Positions 28,710-37,750 of a stretch of 64,000 nt of DNA are shown piece after piece. A model generated the notes under the pieces. The model worked only from the letters and a program-made list of their open reading frames with translations, did not search any database and had not been told where the DNA came from. The DNA comes from DASSFG01 sp035547915 (GTDB lineage Bacteria > Planctomycetota > Planctomycetia > Pirellulales > JAICIG01). The translations under genes and the position numbers were made by a program. Every line of letters begins with the position of its first letter. Position 1 is the first letter of the stretch. The stretch covers positions 201,361 to 265,360 of the forward strand of contig DASZTS010000029.1 of the NCBI GenBank assembly GCA_035547915.1, written 5' to 3'.

Positions 28710-31190
28710 ATGCTGGCGCACGGAATTCGGCTGTGTTGCTTGTCGTTGCTGAGCGGATTGCTCTGGGCCGGCGTGCCCGATGTGGCCGCTGCGGCAACGT
28801 TTCGCGTTGAACCGGCCGCGGTCACGCTCGACGGCAATTTCGCCCGCGCCCAGCTTGTGGTCACGGGCGTCAATACCGACGGCACGGCAAACGATCGCTC
28901 GGCCGATCTGACTCCGCAGGCCAGCTACAGTTCGTCGAACCCGCAGATCGTCACGGTGCTGCGGCCTGGATTTTTGCTGGCTGTGGGCGACGGCGAGGCG
29001 GTGATCAATGTGTCGCTCGGCGGCGAGACGCTGGGCGTGCCGGTCAAAGTCAGCGGCGTCGTTCCCCAGCCGCAGCTCGGATTCACCACGCATGTGCTGG
29101 CGGCGCTCAACAAGGCGGGCTGCGCCGCGGGTGCCTGCCATGCCAGCCAGTATGGCAAGGGCGGTTTCAAGCTCTCGGTGTTCAGCTTTGCACCGAACGA
29201 GGACCATGCGGCCATGACGCGCGACCGACAGGGCCGCCGCGTCGATATGCTTTATCCGGAGCGCAGCCTGTTGCTGCTGAAACCCACGCTGGCTGTGCCT
29301 CACGGCGGCGGCCAGCGACTGACCGTGGGGAGCGTCGATTACGAACTCCTCAAAACGTGGCTGATCGGCGGGGCGCCCGGCCCGCAGGCAAACGAGCCGC
29401 AGGTCAAGTCGCTACGTGTCTACCCGCCGCGCCGCGTCGGCCAGCAGGGCATGACGCAGCAGCTCCAAGTGCTGGCCGAATACAGCGACGGCAAGACGCG
29501 CGACGTTACCTGCTGGACTCGCTTCGATAGCCTCGACGACAGTATTGTCGGTGTCACCTCGGACGGCTTCTTTACCGCGGCCGGCAGAGGCCAGTCGCAC
29601 GTGATGGTGCGTTTCGCCGGGCAGGCGGCCATCTGCACGGTGATCGTGCCGTTTGCCGAAAACGTCGACCTGGCCGGTTGGACCGAGCAGAACTTCATCG
29701 ACGCCTTGGCCGCCCGCAAGTTCCGCGAATTGGGCATCCCGCCGTCGGCCCTCTGCGACGACGCAACGTTTTTGCGCCGTGCGTTCCTCGACAGCATCGG
29801 CACGTTGCCCACGCCGGCGGAAGCACGAGCGTTTCTCGATTCGACCGAGGCCGACAAACGAACGAAGCTGGTCGACCGGCTGCTCGGCCTGACCGGCGAC
29901 CCGGCACAGGACATCTACAACAACCAATACGCCGCCTACTGGACCCTGAAATGGGCCGATTTGTTGCGTTGCAATTCGGCGACTATCGGCGAGCAGGGGA
30001 TGTGGGCGCTGCACAATTGGATCGGCGAATCGTTGCGGCAGAACAAGCCGTTCGACCAGTTCGTGCGCGAAATCATCACGGCCAAGGGCTCCGTGTATAG
30101 CAGTGGGCCGGCCAACTTTTTCCGCGTGGCCAACAACCCGCAAGATCGGGCCGAGGCCGCGAGCCAGCTCTTCCTCGGCGTACGGTTGGCGTGCGCCAAA
30201 TGCCACCACCATCCGTTCGAGAAGTACGGCCAGGAGGATTACTATGGATTCGCGGCGTTCTTCGCGCGCGTGGGCGTGAAGGGGAGCCAAGAGTTCGGCC
30301 TCTTCGGCGGGGAGCAGGTGGTGCTGGTCGGGTCGGGCGGTGAGATCGGCCATCCTCGCACCGGCCAAATCATGAAGCCGACCCCCTTGGAAGGCCAACC
30401 CGTGGCCGAAGCGCCCGATCGTCGCCAGCCGCTGGCCCAATGGTTGACCAGTCCCGACAACCCGTTCTTCAGCCGCAACATCGTCAACCGCTACGTGGCC
30501 TATCTGCTGGGCCGCGGTCTGGTCGAGCCGATCGACGACATGCGCGCGACCAACCCGGCCAGCAACGCCGAGCTGCTCGATGCGTTAGCACAAGAGTTTT
30601 CCAAGAGTTGCTTCGACATCAAGCGGCTGTTGCGCACGATCATGGTCTCGCGGCTCTATCAACTCGACTCACAACCGCTCGCGGCGAATGCCAACGACAA
30701 TCGCTACTACAGCCATTTCTACGTCAAACGGCTGGCGGCCGAGCCGCTGCTCGACGCGATCAATTCGTCGACAGGCACCGTCACCAAGTTCAAGAACATG
30801 CCGCTCGGCGCGCGGGCGATCGACTTGCCCGATGGCGACTATCCCGACTATTTCCTCAAAACGTTCGGCAAGCCGCGGCGGGTGAGCATCTGCGAGTGCG
30901 AACGATCTTCGCAGGCGAACCTCGCCCAGGCACTGCACACGCTCAATGGCGACACGCTCTCACAGAAGATCGCCGACGCTAACGGCCGGTTGGCCAAGCT
31001 CTTGCCCGAGAACAAACCCTGGGAAGAGAACGTCGCCGACCTGTATCTGGCGACCTTGTCGCGGCGGCCGACGCCCGAAGAGCTGACGGTTTGCAAGTCG
31101 TTCGCCGACCAGAGCCCCGATCAAAAGACCTTCTTGGAAGACCTGCTATGGACCTTGTTGAACTCCAAGCAGTTTCTGTACGTGAGGTGA
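28710..31190 (+). CDS. Exported DUF1549/DUF1553 (PSCyt2/PSD1) protein with Ig-like domain
   Basis: This 826-aa protein has GGAG upstream of the start and a signal peptide (LLSGLLWAGVPDVAAAA). A BIG2-like Ig domain (about residues 30-120) is followed by a PSCyt1-type cysteine patch, CAAGACHASQYGKGG. A second Ig-like domain precedes PSCyt2/DUF1549 (AEQNFIDALAARKF-like start near 320), which includes a CxxCH heme-type motif in CAKCHHHPFEKYG. DUF1553/PSD1 forms the C-terminal half. These planctomycete proteins are presumed periplasmic cytochrome-like enzymes; the reaction is unknown. A PPC-domain gene follows 4 nt later. Confidence 0.9.
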   Translation: MLAHGIRLCCLSLLSGLLWAGVPDVAAAATFRVEPAAVTLDGNFARAQLVVTGVNTDGTANDRSADLTPQASYSSSNPQIVTVLRPGFLLAVGDGEAVINVSLGGETLGVPVKVSGVVPQPQLGFTTHVLAALNKAGCAAGACHASQYGKGGFKLSVFSFAPNEDHAAMTRDRQGRRVDMLYPERSLLLLKPTLAVPHGGGQRLTVGSVDYELLKTWLIGGAPGPQANEPQVKSLRVYPPRRVGQQGMTQQLQVLAEYSDGKTRDVTCWTRFDSLDDSIVGVTSDGFFTAAGRGQSHVMVRFAGQAAICTVIVPFAENVDLAGWTEQNFIDALAARKFRELGIPPSALCDDATFLRRAFLDSIGTLPTPAEARAFLDSTEADKRTKLVDRLLGLTGDPAQDIYNNQYAAYWTLKWADLLRCNSATIGEQGMWALHNWIGESLRQNKPFDQFVREIITAKGSVYSSGPANFFRVANNPQDRAEAASQLFLGVRLACAKCHHHPFEKYGQEDYYGFAAFFARVGVKGSQEFGLFGGEQVVLVGSGGEIGHPRTGQIMKPTPLEGQPVAEAPDRRQPLAQWLTSPDNPFFSRNIVNRYVAYLLGRGLVEPIDDMRATNPASNAELLDALAQEFSKSCFDIKRLLRTIMVSRLYQLDSQPLAANANDNRYYSHFYVKRLAAEPLLDAINSSTGTVTKFKNMPLGARAIDLPDGDYPDYFLKTFGKPRRVSICECERSSQANLAQALHTLNGDTLSQKIADANGRLAKLLPENKPWEENVADLYLATLSRRPTPEELTVCKSFADQSPDQKTFLEDLLWTLLNSKQFLYVR

Positions 31191-31194
31191 GAAG

Positions 31195-33333
31195 TTGAAA
31201 ACAGACCGCTCGCATAGCTTCGCCGGTAGATGGCTCGCAATCGCGCTACTGCTCTTTCTCGCCTTCCCTCCATCCAGCGGCATGGGCCAAAGCTCCTACC
31301 CGATGCTGATGGGCCTGAAGCCCTTGGCGGTGCAGGTGGGCGCGACGACGGAGTGCGAAGTCTCGGCCCGCTACAACCTGTTCGGCGCCTTTCAGGTGTT
31401 CGTCAGCGGGTCGGGCGTGACCGGCGAAGTCGTGCCGCCCGAATCGAAGCCGGACGATAAGCCGATGGAGAAGAAGCCCGAGCTTCCGAAGATCAAACTC
31501 CGCTTCACGGCCGCGGCCGATGCGGTGCCGGGTGTGCGCACATTCCGCTTGGCCACCGCCCAAGGTGCCTCGACGGTCGGTACGCTGGTGGTGGTGCGCG
31601 ATCCGATCGTCACGGAGCAGGCGAACAATGACGTGCAGTCGAGTGCACAGGGCGTAACCCTGCCCGCGACACTGTGCGGCACTTTCGAGAAAGCAGAAGA
31701 CGTCGATTACTTCAAATTCACGGTGCCGGAAAACAGCGATTGGACGTTTCACGTTTGGTCGTCGCGCTGCGAGAACCAGATCCACGACCTGCAGGTCCAT
31801 GCCGACCCGATCCTCACGCTACGCAACGCCGGTGGAACCGTGCTGGCAGCCAGCGACAACTACTATTTCGCTGACCCGCTCTTGCACTATCACTTCGCGG
31901 CCGCCGGCGAATACTACCTCGAAATCCGCGATGTGCGCTATCAGGGGAACGGCGATTGGAATTACGCCATCGAGGCGAACAACCGCCCGTTCGTGACAAG
32001 TGTCTTTCCCTCACGCATCACTCCGGGCACGGCCACCCGGTTGGAACTCGTGGGTTTCAACCTGCCCGCCGATCCGACGGCGCTCGTCACGTTGCCGCCG
32101 GATGCTCCGGACGGCTTGCAACACATCGCTCTGCCGTTGGCCGGGACCGCCAGCAATGCGGCGCCCGTGGTCGTCAGTCGTCTGCCCGAGGTGATCGAAG
32201 GGCAGAGCGAGAACAACACTGCCGCCGCGGCCCAACCCATCGCTGTGCCGGCCGGCATCAGCGGCCGCGTCGAGCGGGAAGCGGACATCGATTGCTATCA
32301 ATTCGAGTGCAAAAAGGGCGAGCGATTTTCATTCGAGATCGTTTCGCGCCGGAATCAATCGATGCTCGACCCGGTCCTGCGAATTCTCAACGAGCAGGGC
32401 GGCCCCTTGCTGGAAAACGACGATCTCAACACGGGCCGCTTCATCTATTCCGACTCGCGGCTGGAAGATTGGACGGCACCGGCCGACGGCAAGTATGTCG
32501 TGGAGGTGCGCGACCTGCACCTCCGTGGTGGCGCGCAGTTCGTCTATTTCCTGAGTGTGACCAAGGCCGAGCCACATTTCGTTCTCGAAACCGACACAGA
32601 CAAGACGCTGCTCGCTCCCGGCACGGCGGGAGCAATCTTCGTGCGGGCCTATCACAAGAACGGCTTTACCGGAGCAGTACAACTCGGGGTCGAGGGATTG
32701 CCACCGGGTGTCACAGCTACATGCGGTCGTATCTTGGCCGCTGGCAAAGACGGCTGCATCATCTTACAGGCGGCTGCCGACGCCCCGCGCGAGGCCGCGA
32801 ACATCAAGATCACCGGCACAGCCACCATTCCGTCCGCCGACCCCACCCAGCCGCCGCGGCAGTTGATGGCCGTCGCGGAGCCGTTGCAGGAGATCTACAT
32901 GCCCGGCGGTGGCCGGTATCATTACCCGGTCGACATGCACACGGTCTCGGTCGGCGATGTGATGGACATCAAGAGCGTGAAGATCAGCACCAATACCGTG
33001 AGCCTCAAACCGGGGGAATCGCAGAAGATCGACGTGACGATCGAGCGCAGCGACGCTTTTAAGAAGGGCAACGTCACGCTCGACGTGTTCTATCAACACC
33101 TCGGCTCGATCTATGGCGACAGTCTGCCACCCGGCGTGAAAATCGACGAGAAGCAGAGCCAGACGTTGCTCTCGGGCGAGCAATCGCAAGGGTACATCAC
33201 CCTGACCGCCACCGCCGACGCCAAGCCGGTCGAGAACCAGCAGATCGTCTTGATGGCCAACGTGTCGATCAACTTCGTGATGAAGTACACCTATGCCAGT
33301 GAGCCCTTGAAGGTGACCGTCACGGCACCGTAG
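31195..33333 (+). CDS. Exported PPC-domain (pre-peptidase C-terminal) protein
   Basis: This 712-aa protein starts at TTG 31195, 4 nt after the DUF1553 stop, with GAGGTGAGAAG as ribosome-binding site. A signal peptide (WLAIALLLFLAFPPSSGMG) is followed by beta-rich modules. At least two PPC-like domains are visible (DVDYFKFTVPENSDWTFHVWS, about residue 165; DIDCYQFECKKGERFSFEIV, about 365), plus Ig-like segments. Such proteins are usually coexpressed with DUF1549/DUF1553 proteins in planctomycetes, which suggests a shared extracytoplasmic complex. A DUF1501 partner, common in such loci, is absent here. Confidence 0.85.
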   Translation: MKTDRSHSFAGRWLAIALLLFLAFPPSSGMGQSSYPMLMGLKPLAVQVGATTECEVSARYNLFGAFQVFVSGSGVTGEVVPPESKPDDKPMEKKPELPKIKLRFTAAADAVPGVRTFRLATAQGASTVGTLVVVRDPIVTEQANNDVQSSAQGVTLPATLCGTFEKAEDVDYFKFTVPENSDWTFHVWSSRCENQIHDLQVHADPILTLRNAGGTVLAASDNYYFADPLLHYHFAAAGEYYLEIRDVRYQGNGDWNYAIEANNRPFVTSVFPSRITPGTATRLELVGFNLPADPTALVTLPPDAPDGLQHIALPLAGTASNAAPVVVSRLPEVIEGQSENNTAAAAQPIAVPAGISGRVEREADIDCYQFECKKGERFSFEIVSRRNQSMLDPVLRILNEQGGPLLENDDLNTGRFIYSDSRLEDWTAPADGKYVVEVRDLHLRGGAQFVYFLSVTKAEPHFVLETDTDKTLLAPGTAGAIFVRAYHKNGFTGAVQLGVEGLPPGVTATCGRILAAGKDGCIILQAAADAPREAANIKITGTATIPSADPTQPPRQLMAVAEPLQEIYMPGGGRYHYPVDMHTVSVGDVMDIKSVKISTNTVSLKPGESQKIDVTIERSDAFKKGNVTLDVFYQHLGSIYGDSLPPGVKIDEKQSQTLLSGEQSQGYITLTATADAKPVENQQIVLMANVSINFVMKYTYASEPLKVTVTAP

Positions 33334-33410
33334 TTCGCATTCTTCGGCCGCCTCCACAGGCCCGAATTGTCGGCCGCACGGCAGGGGGCCGCTCGCGCAT
33401 TGTGTCCCGC

Positions 33411-33440
33411 TTGACACCCCCTTTGTGGTGCGCCTACGAT
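33411..33440 (+). promoter_or_regulatory. Sigma-70-type promoter for the prenyltransferase-repeat gene
   Basis: TTGACA (33411-33416), an 18-nt spacer and TACGAT (33435-33440) make a near-consensus promoter. Transcription would begin near 33447. That is too close to the TTG at 33453 for normal initiation there and favours an ATG further down (33489 or 33540) as the start. Confidence 0.5.
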
Positions 33441-33488
33441 CGAGGGTGTTGATTGGCGCAAATTCTCCCCTCTTCTTCCCGCCGATTC

Positions 33489-35174
33489 ATGATCCGTACC
33501 TCATTCGGCGCCGGTGCACTCTGGCACTGGGCGCAAAAAATGCCCGCCTGCCGTATTTTCGCTGTCTCGGTGATTCTCCTTTTCGCCTGGTCGGTTTCGG
33601 GGCACGCCGCCCTGGCGGTCACGCCGGAGAGCCCGGAAGTGAAGAAGGTTGTGGCGAAGGCCATCCCCTATCTTGAGACCGCAATCCAGGGCCACTATCA
33701 AAACCACCCGGGAGCGAGAGCGTTAGTCGCTATGTGCATGCTCAAGCACTATGGCAAAGAAGGGAAGAACCACGCGAAAGTTAAAGACGCGGTCGATTAC
33801 ATCCGCGAGTGTTTGGCGAAGAACTCGATGACGAAGGAGCAGCTCATCTACAACGTGGGCATCTGCCAGATTTTCCTGCTCGATCTCGACAGCGACGACA
33901 CGTTGGGTGTGCAGGGCGAATACCGAACCGAGATGGAGAATCTGCTGAAGCTGCTCCTCGCCGCGCAGAAACCGAACGGCGGTTTCGGCTACCCCTACGC
34001 GATGACGGGCGATACCTCCATGACGCAATATGCGGCCTTGTGCATGTGGGCGTCCCAGATCGCGGGCATCCCGGTGGAATCCAAGCACTTCGACGAACTG
34101 CTCAACTGGCTGCTGCGCACCCAGGACCCGTCGGGAGGCTATGGATATCAGGGGGTCGATCCGGGCAGCTTTAGCCTAGTGGCTCAGCAAGACGTGAAGC
34201 CCAGCTTGTCGGCCGCAGGGCTGGCCAGTGTCTGCATCTGCGCCGAAAGCTTGAAATTGTTCAGGACCGAAGAGGTCGACCGCACCGGACCATCGCAACT
34301 GACGCGCGTGGTTAAGGCGGTCGAGAAGCCGGCGACGAGCATCGAACCGCCGCGAGTCACCGAGACGTTGCGCCGCGGGCACGGTTGGTTCAGCGCCAAC
34401 TACACGCCGGACTACAAGATGTCGCCGCCCATGAATACCGCCTATTACATGTATGCCTTCGAGCGTTACAAGGCCTTCTTGTCGCTGGTGATGCCCAAGG
34501 AAAAAGATGACGGCAAATGGTACGACGACGGCTTCAACTATCTCTCCAAAGAACAGGCTCCCAACGGATCTTGGGACATCGGCCACAGCGAACATGCGGT
34601 CGTGGATACCGCCTTCTGTGTTTTGTTCCTGATGCGTTCGACGCAGAAGATTATCTTGCGCGCTAAGACATTCGGTGGCGGCCTGCTGGTAGGCGGTCGA
34701 GGATTGCCGGAAAACGCGACCGACCTCGAGTTGCAGGCAGGCAGCCTACGTGCCAAGCCGTTGAAGGGTCCCTTCAGTGAGTTGATGCAGAAGCTCGACC
34801 CGAACGACCCGAAGTTCGAAGAAGCGGCCCGTGCTATGGAAGAGCAAAGCCTTGTCGAAGAAGGCGACCAGTTGACCGATGTGCAAAAGCGGCTGCGCGT
34901 GTTGGCTGGAGGGAAGTCGCCGGAGGCCAGAGCGACCGCCCTGAAGCTGTTGGGGCGCACCCGCAACCTAGATAACGTGCCCTTGCTGATCGAAGCCTTA
35001 CGCGACAACGATGGCCAGGTCTTCCTCGCCGCGAGCGACGCGTTGAGGTTCGTCTCTCGCAAATTCAAACCGGCGGGACAGTTTAGCGGCGACGATCCGC
35101 AAAAGGAGGCGATCGCCTATTGGAAAGCCTGGTATCGGGGAATTCGACCCGAAGCACGTTTTGAAGATGAGTAG
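33489..35174 (+). CDS. Exported prenyltransferase/squalene-oxidase-repeat protein with HEAT-like tail
   Basis: This 561-aa protein is read from ATG 33489; ATG 33540 and TTG 33453 are alternatives, the latter disfavoured by the promoter position. A hydrophobic export segment (CRIFAVSVILLFAWSVSGHAA) precedes alpha/alpha-barrel repeats with QW-like motifs (NGGFGYPYAMTGDTSMTQYAAL, PSGGYGYQG, NGSWDIGHSEHAVVDTAFCVLFL). The last ~110 residues look HEAT-like (ALKLLGRTRNLDNVPLLIEALRD). Catalytic DxDD of true cyclases is not seen, so it is probably a binding or structural protein. The same fold begins the gene at the left edge of the window. Confidence 0.82.
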   Translation: MIRTSFGAGALWHWAQKMPACRIFAVSVILLFAWSVSGHAALAVTPESPEVKKVVAKAIPYLETAIQGHYQNHPGARALVAMCMLKHYGKEGKNHAKVKDAVDYIRECLAKNSMTKEQLIYNVGICQIFLLDLDSDDTLGVQGEYRTEMENLLKLLLAAQKPNGGFGYPYAMTGDTSMTQYAALCMWASQIAGIPVESKHFDELLNWLLRTQDPSGGYGYQGVDPGSFSLVAQQDVKPSLSAAGLASVCICAESLKLFRTEEVDRTGPSQLTRVVKAVEKPATSIEPPRVTETLRRGHGWFSANYTPDYKMSPPMNTAYYMYAFERYKAFLSLVMPKEKDDGKWYDDGFNYLSKEQAPNGSWDIGHSEHAVVDTAFCVLFLMRSTQKIILRAKTFGGGLLVGGRGLPENATDLELQAGSLRAKPLKGPFSELMQKLDPNDPKFEEAARAMEEQSLVEEGDQLTDVQKRLRVLAGGKSPEARATALKLLGRTRNLDNVPLLIEALRDNDGQVFLAASDALRFVSRKFKPAGQFSGDDPQKEAIAYWKAWYRGIRPEARFEDE

Positions 35175-35282
35175 CTCATGGTGTTGCGTCACGCAGAAGC
35201 GCGACGACGCGCCAGGTTTTTGCGGAACGAGAGCAAGGCGCCATCCAGAGACCTTTTCCCCGTTCATGCCCGGAGCCCGATT

Positions 35283-36128
35283 ATGGCCAATGCCGCCAAC
35301 ACAGTGAAAAAAAAGCCCCTTCAAGAACCATTGCCGTTTTGGATTGTCACGGGCCTCGTGGGCCTGGTTGTGGGGGGAGGGGGAACTTTTTTGGGGCTTC
35401 AGTACTATGGGTACAGCCCGGAAGCATTAGCTGGAGGTGACGCTGGTACGCCGAACGGCGCGATGGCCGCCAGCATGGGTGGTGGCGGGCCAGGTGGTGG
35501 CGGTGGGATGAGTGGCGGCATGGGCGGTGGCGGCATGGGCGGTGGCGGTATGGGTATGGGTGGCGGTGGTGGCATGGGAGGCGGTGGCGGCAGTGGATCA
35601 CGCGGCAAACGGAATCTCACGACGCTGGTCGGTAAGCTCGATCTGGCGAGCAAGGGGATAGTGTTTCAGCTCGATAGCGAACAGTCCGCGAAGCTGGCGG
35701 CCCAACTGGGCGACCTAGAAGCCCCGGAAAAGATGACGCAGGAGGAAGCGCAAGAGCGCTGTGATGCGTTAGAAGAAGTCCTATCGGATGCGCAAAAAAA
35801 TACGCTTGCCCTGTTCGAATTGCCTCGTCCTCGCGGTGGGCAAGGCGGCGGTGGCGGACAAGGCGGAGGCCAGGGTGGAGGCAGTGGTGGTGCAGGCGGA
35901 GCGGCTCCCGGTCGGCCGGGTATGGGAGGCGCGCCCGGTGGGATGGCCGGAGGCGGTGGTGGGGCGGGAGGTGCTGGCGGCGCAGCAGGTGGTGCTGCGG
36001 ACGATGAATCCAATCCGTTTCAGGAAGAAACCAATCAGACGCGGTTGCATTCTCTCTTAGAGCATCTACAAACCTCGCCGGCGACCCAGGCCGCGAAGGT
36101 GCCAAACGATTCCAGTGAGGGCGGCTAG
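35283..36128 (+). CDS. Single-pass Gly-rich membrane protein
   Basis: This 281-aa protein starts at ATG 35283 with GGAG 7 nt upstream; the frame is open to 35178 without support. One transmembrane helix (about residues 18-40) precedes a first Gly/Met-rich block (about 55-105, MGGGG-type repeats). A helical domain (about 108-178; DLASKGIVFQLDSEQSAKLAAQLGDLE...) follows. A second Gly-rich block (about 180-240) and a short acidic tail end it. The helical region resembles an Spy/CpxP-like 'periplasmic sensor' helix bundle only loosely. The function is unknown. Confidence 0.7.
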   Translation: MANAANTVKKKPLQEPLPFWIVTGLVGLVVGGGGTFLGLQYYGYSPEALAGGDAGTPNGAMAASMGGGGPGGGGGMSGGMGGGGMGGGGMGMGGGGGMGGGGGSGSRGKRNLTTLVGKLDLASKGIVFQLDSEQSAKLAAQLGDLEAPEKMTQEEAQERCDALEEVLSDAQKNTLALFELPRPRGGQGGGGGQGGGQGGGSGGAGGAAPGRPGMGGAPGGMAGGGGGAGGAGGAAGGAADDESNPFQEETNQTRLHSLLEHLQTSPATQAAKVPNDSSEGG

Positions 36129-36227
36129 ACGAGCCGCTTGTGAGAAACGGGATCGCCGGCTTCAATTGGCGCGATACGTCCGTTTGAAGCTGACGAGCGA
36201 TCGTTCGCGGCCGGTGTGCAGCGCGTG

Positions 36228-37625
36228 TCAGAACTCGGCGCTGCCCGGGGCACGGGGAAATGGTATGACGTCGCGAATGTTGCCCATGCCGGTGATGAAC
36301 TGTACGACCCGTTCTAGGCCTAGTCCAAAGCCAGAATGCGGCACGGTGCCATAGCGGCGCAGGTCGGCATACCACCAATAGTTTTCGCTGGCCAGGCCCT
36401 GCTCGCCCATGCGCTGCTCGAGCACGTCCAAGCGTTCCTCGCGCTGGCTTCCGCCGATGATCTCGCCCACCTTCGGAACAAGAATGTCCATGGCCCGCAC
36501 GGTTTTGCCGTCGTCGTTCACCCGCATATAGAACGGCTTGATCGTGCGAGGGTAATCGTAGAGGATCACGGGCCGCTTATAGACCTGCTCGGTCAGGTAG
36601 CGTTCGTGTTCGGCCTGTAGGTCGCGGCCCCACTCGACGGGATACTCGAACGTCTGGCCGGATTTGACGAGCTGTTCGACGGCCTCGGTGTACGAAAGTC
36701 GCACGAACTCGCTGGCCACGATCGCCTCCAACGTGGCGATCACGGTGTCGTCGATGCGGGCGTTGAAGAACTGCAAATCTTCCGCACCCTGTTCGAGCGC
36801 GTCGCGGAAAATGCGTTTCAAGAACGCCTCGGCCAAGTCCATGTTGTCGGCCAGTTCGTAGAAGGCCATTTCCGGCTCGACCATCCAGAACTCGGCCAGG
36901 TGGCGCGAGGTGTTGGAGTTCTCTGCGCGAAACGTCGGCCCGAATGTGTAAACCTTCCCCAGCGCGCAGGCGAAGATTTCGCCCTGCAATTGGCCGCTGA
37001 CCGTCAGATAGGCCGGCCGGTGAAAAAAGTCTCTAGTGAAGTCGACCTTGCCTTCAGCCTTGGGAACATTTGCCAGATCGAGCGTGGTCACCTTGAACAT
37101 TTCGCCGGCGCCTTCGCAGTCGCTGGCCGTTACGATCGGCGTGTGGACATAGAGAAAACCATGTTCTTGGAAGAAGGCGTGGATCGATCGGCTGACCGTA
37201 TTCCGCGTACGCGCGATGGCACCGAACGTATTGGTGCGTGGCCGCAGGTGCGCGAGCGTGCGCAAGAACTCGAACGAATGCTGTTTCTTTTGCAGCGGGT
37301 AAGATTCCGGATCGGCCCAACCGTGCACGACGACGCCCGTCGCCTGGATCTCCGTCGACTGGCCTTTGGCGGGCGAAGCCTTCACGAGCCCTTCGATGCT
37401 GACACTACAGCCGGCGCCCAGGCGTTTGATTTCGGTTTCGTAGTTCGCCAGGGCGCCGTCGACGACGACCTGCACATTTCCGAAAGACGAACCGTCGTTG
37501 ATCTCCAAGAAGCTGAAGCCGCCCTTGGAGTCACGCCGCGTTCGCACCCATCCTTGCAGCCGCACCTCGCGGCCGACGGCTTCGGCCTTCCGTGCCTCGG
37601 CAACGCTAATACATTCCGTCGACAT
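36228..37625 (-). CDS. asnS: Asparaginyl-tRNA synthetase
   Basis: This 465-aa class-II synthetase has an N-terminal OB-fold (REVRLQGWVRTRRDSKGGFSFLEINDGS). Motif 2 lies around FRAENSNTSRHLAEFWMVEPE and motif 3 around SGFGLGLERVVQFITG. The length and SFLEINDG signature fit AsnRS rather than AspRS. It charges tRNA-Asn with asparagine. It is separated from trxB by a perfect inverted-repeat terminator at 37684-37711, so it is probably expressed on its own. Confidence 0.95.
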   Translation of the reverse strand: MSTECISVAEARKAEAVGREVRLQGWVRTRRDSKGGFSFLEINDGSSFGNVQVVVDGALANYETEIKRLGAGCSVSIEGLVKASPAKGQSTEIQATGVVVHGWADPESYPLQKKQHSFEFLRTLAHLRPRTNTFGAIARTRNTVSRSIHAFFQEHGFLYVHTPIVTASDCEGAGEMFKVTTLDLANVPKAEGKVDFTRDFFHRPAYLTVSGQLQGEIFACALGKVYTFGPTFRAENSNTSRHLAEFWMVEPEMAFYELADNMDLAEAFLKRIFRDALEQGAEDLQFFNARIDDTVIATLEAIVASEFVRLSYTEAVEQLVKSGQTFEYPVEWGRDLQAEHERYLTEQVYKRPVILYDYPRTIKPFYMRVNDDGKTVRAMDILVPKVGEIIGGSQREERLDVLEQRMGEQGLASENYWWYADLRRYGTVPHSGFGLGLERVVQFITGMGNIRDVIPFPRAPGSAEF

Positions 37626-37683
37626 CGTTTAGACGCTCGCCATTTTTTTCTAAGAGCAACCGGCAAAACTCCACCGAGCTTTG

Positions 37684-37711
37684 AAAAATCGGCGTTTCAC
37701 GGCCGATTTTT
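37684..37711 (-). terminator. Bidirectional-looking Rho-independent terminator between trxB and asnS
   Basis: AAAAATCGGC (37684-37693) and GCCGATTTTT (37702-37711) form a perfect 10-bp stem with an 8-nt loop. Read leftward, the stem ends in a T-run 40 nt after the trxB stop, as expected of an intrinsic terminator. Symmetry means it could also stop rightward transcription. Confidence 0.75.
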
Positions 37712-37750
37712 CCCCACCGGCGCTCCGGCTTCCGAATTCTGTCAGCCGTT

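Noticed and set aside
33453..33488. TTG start for the prenyltransferase-repeat protein
   Set aside because: It has a GAGG nearby, but the near-consensus promoter at 33411-33440 would start transcription only a few nt before it.
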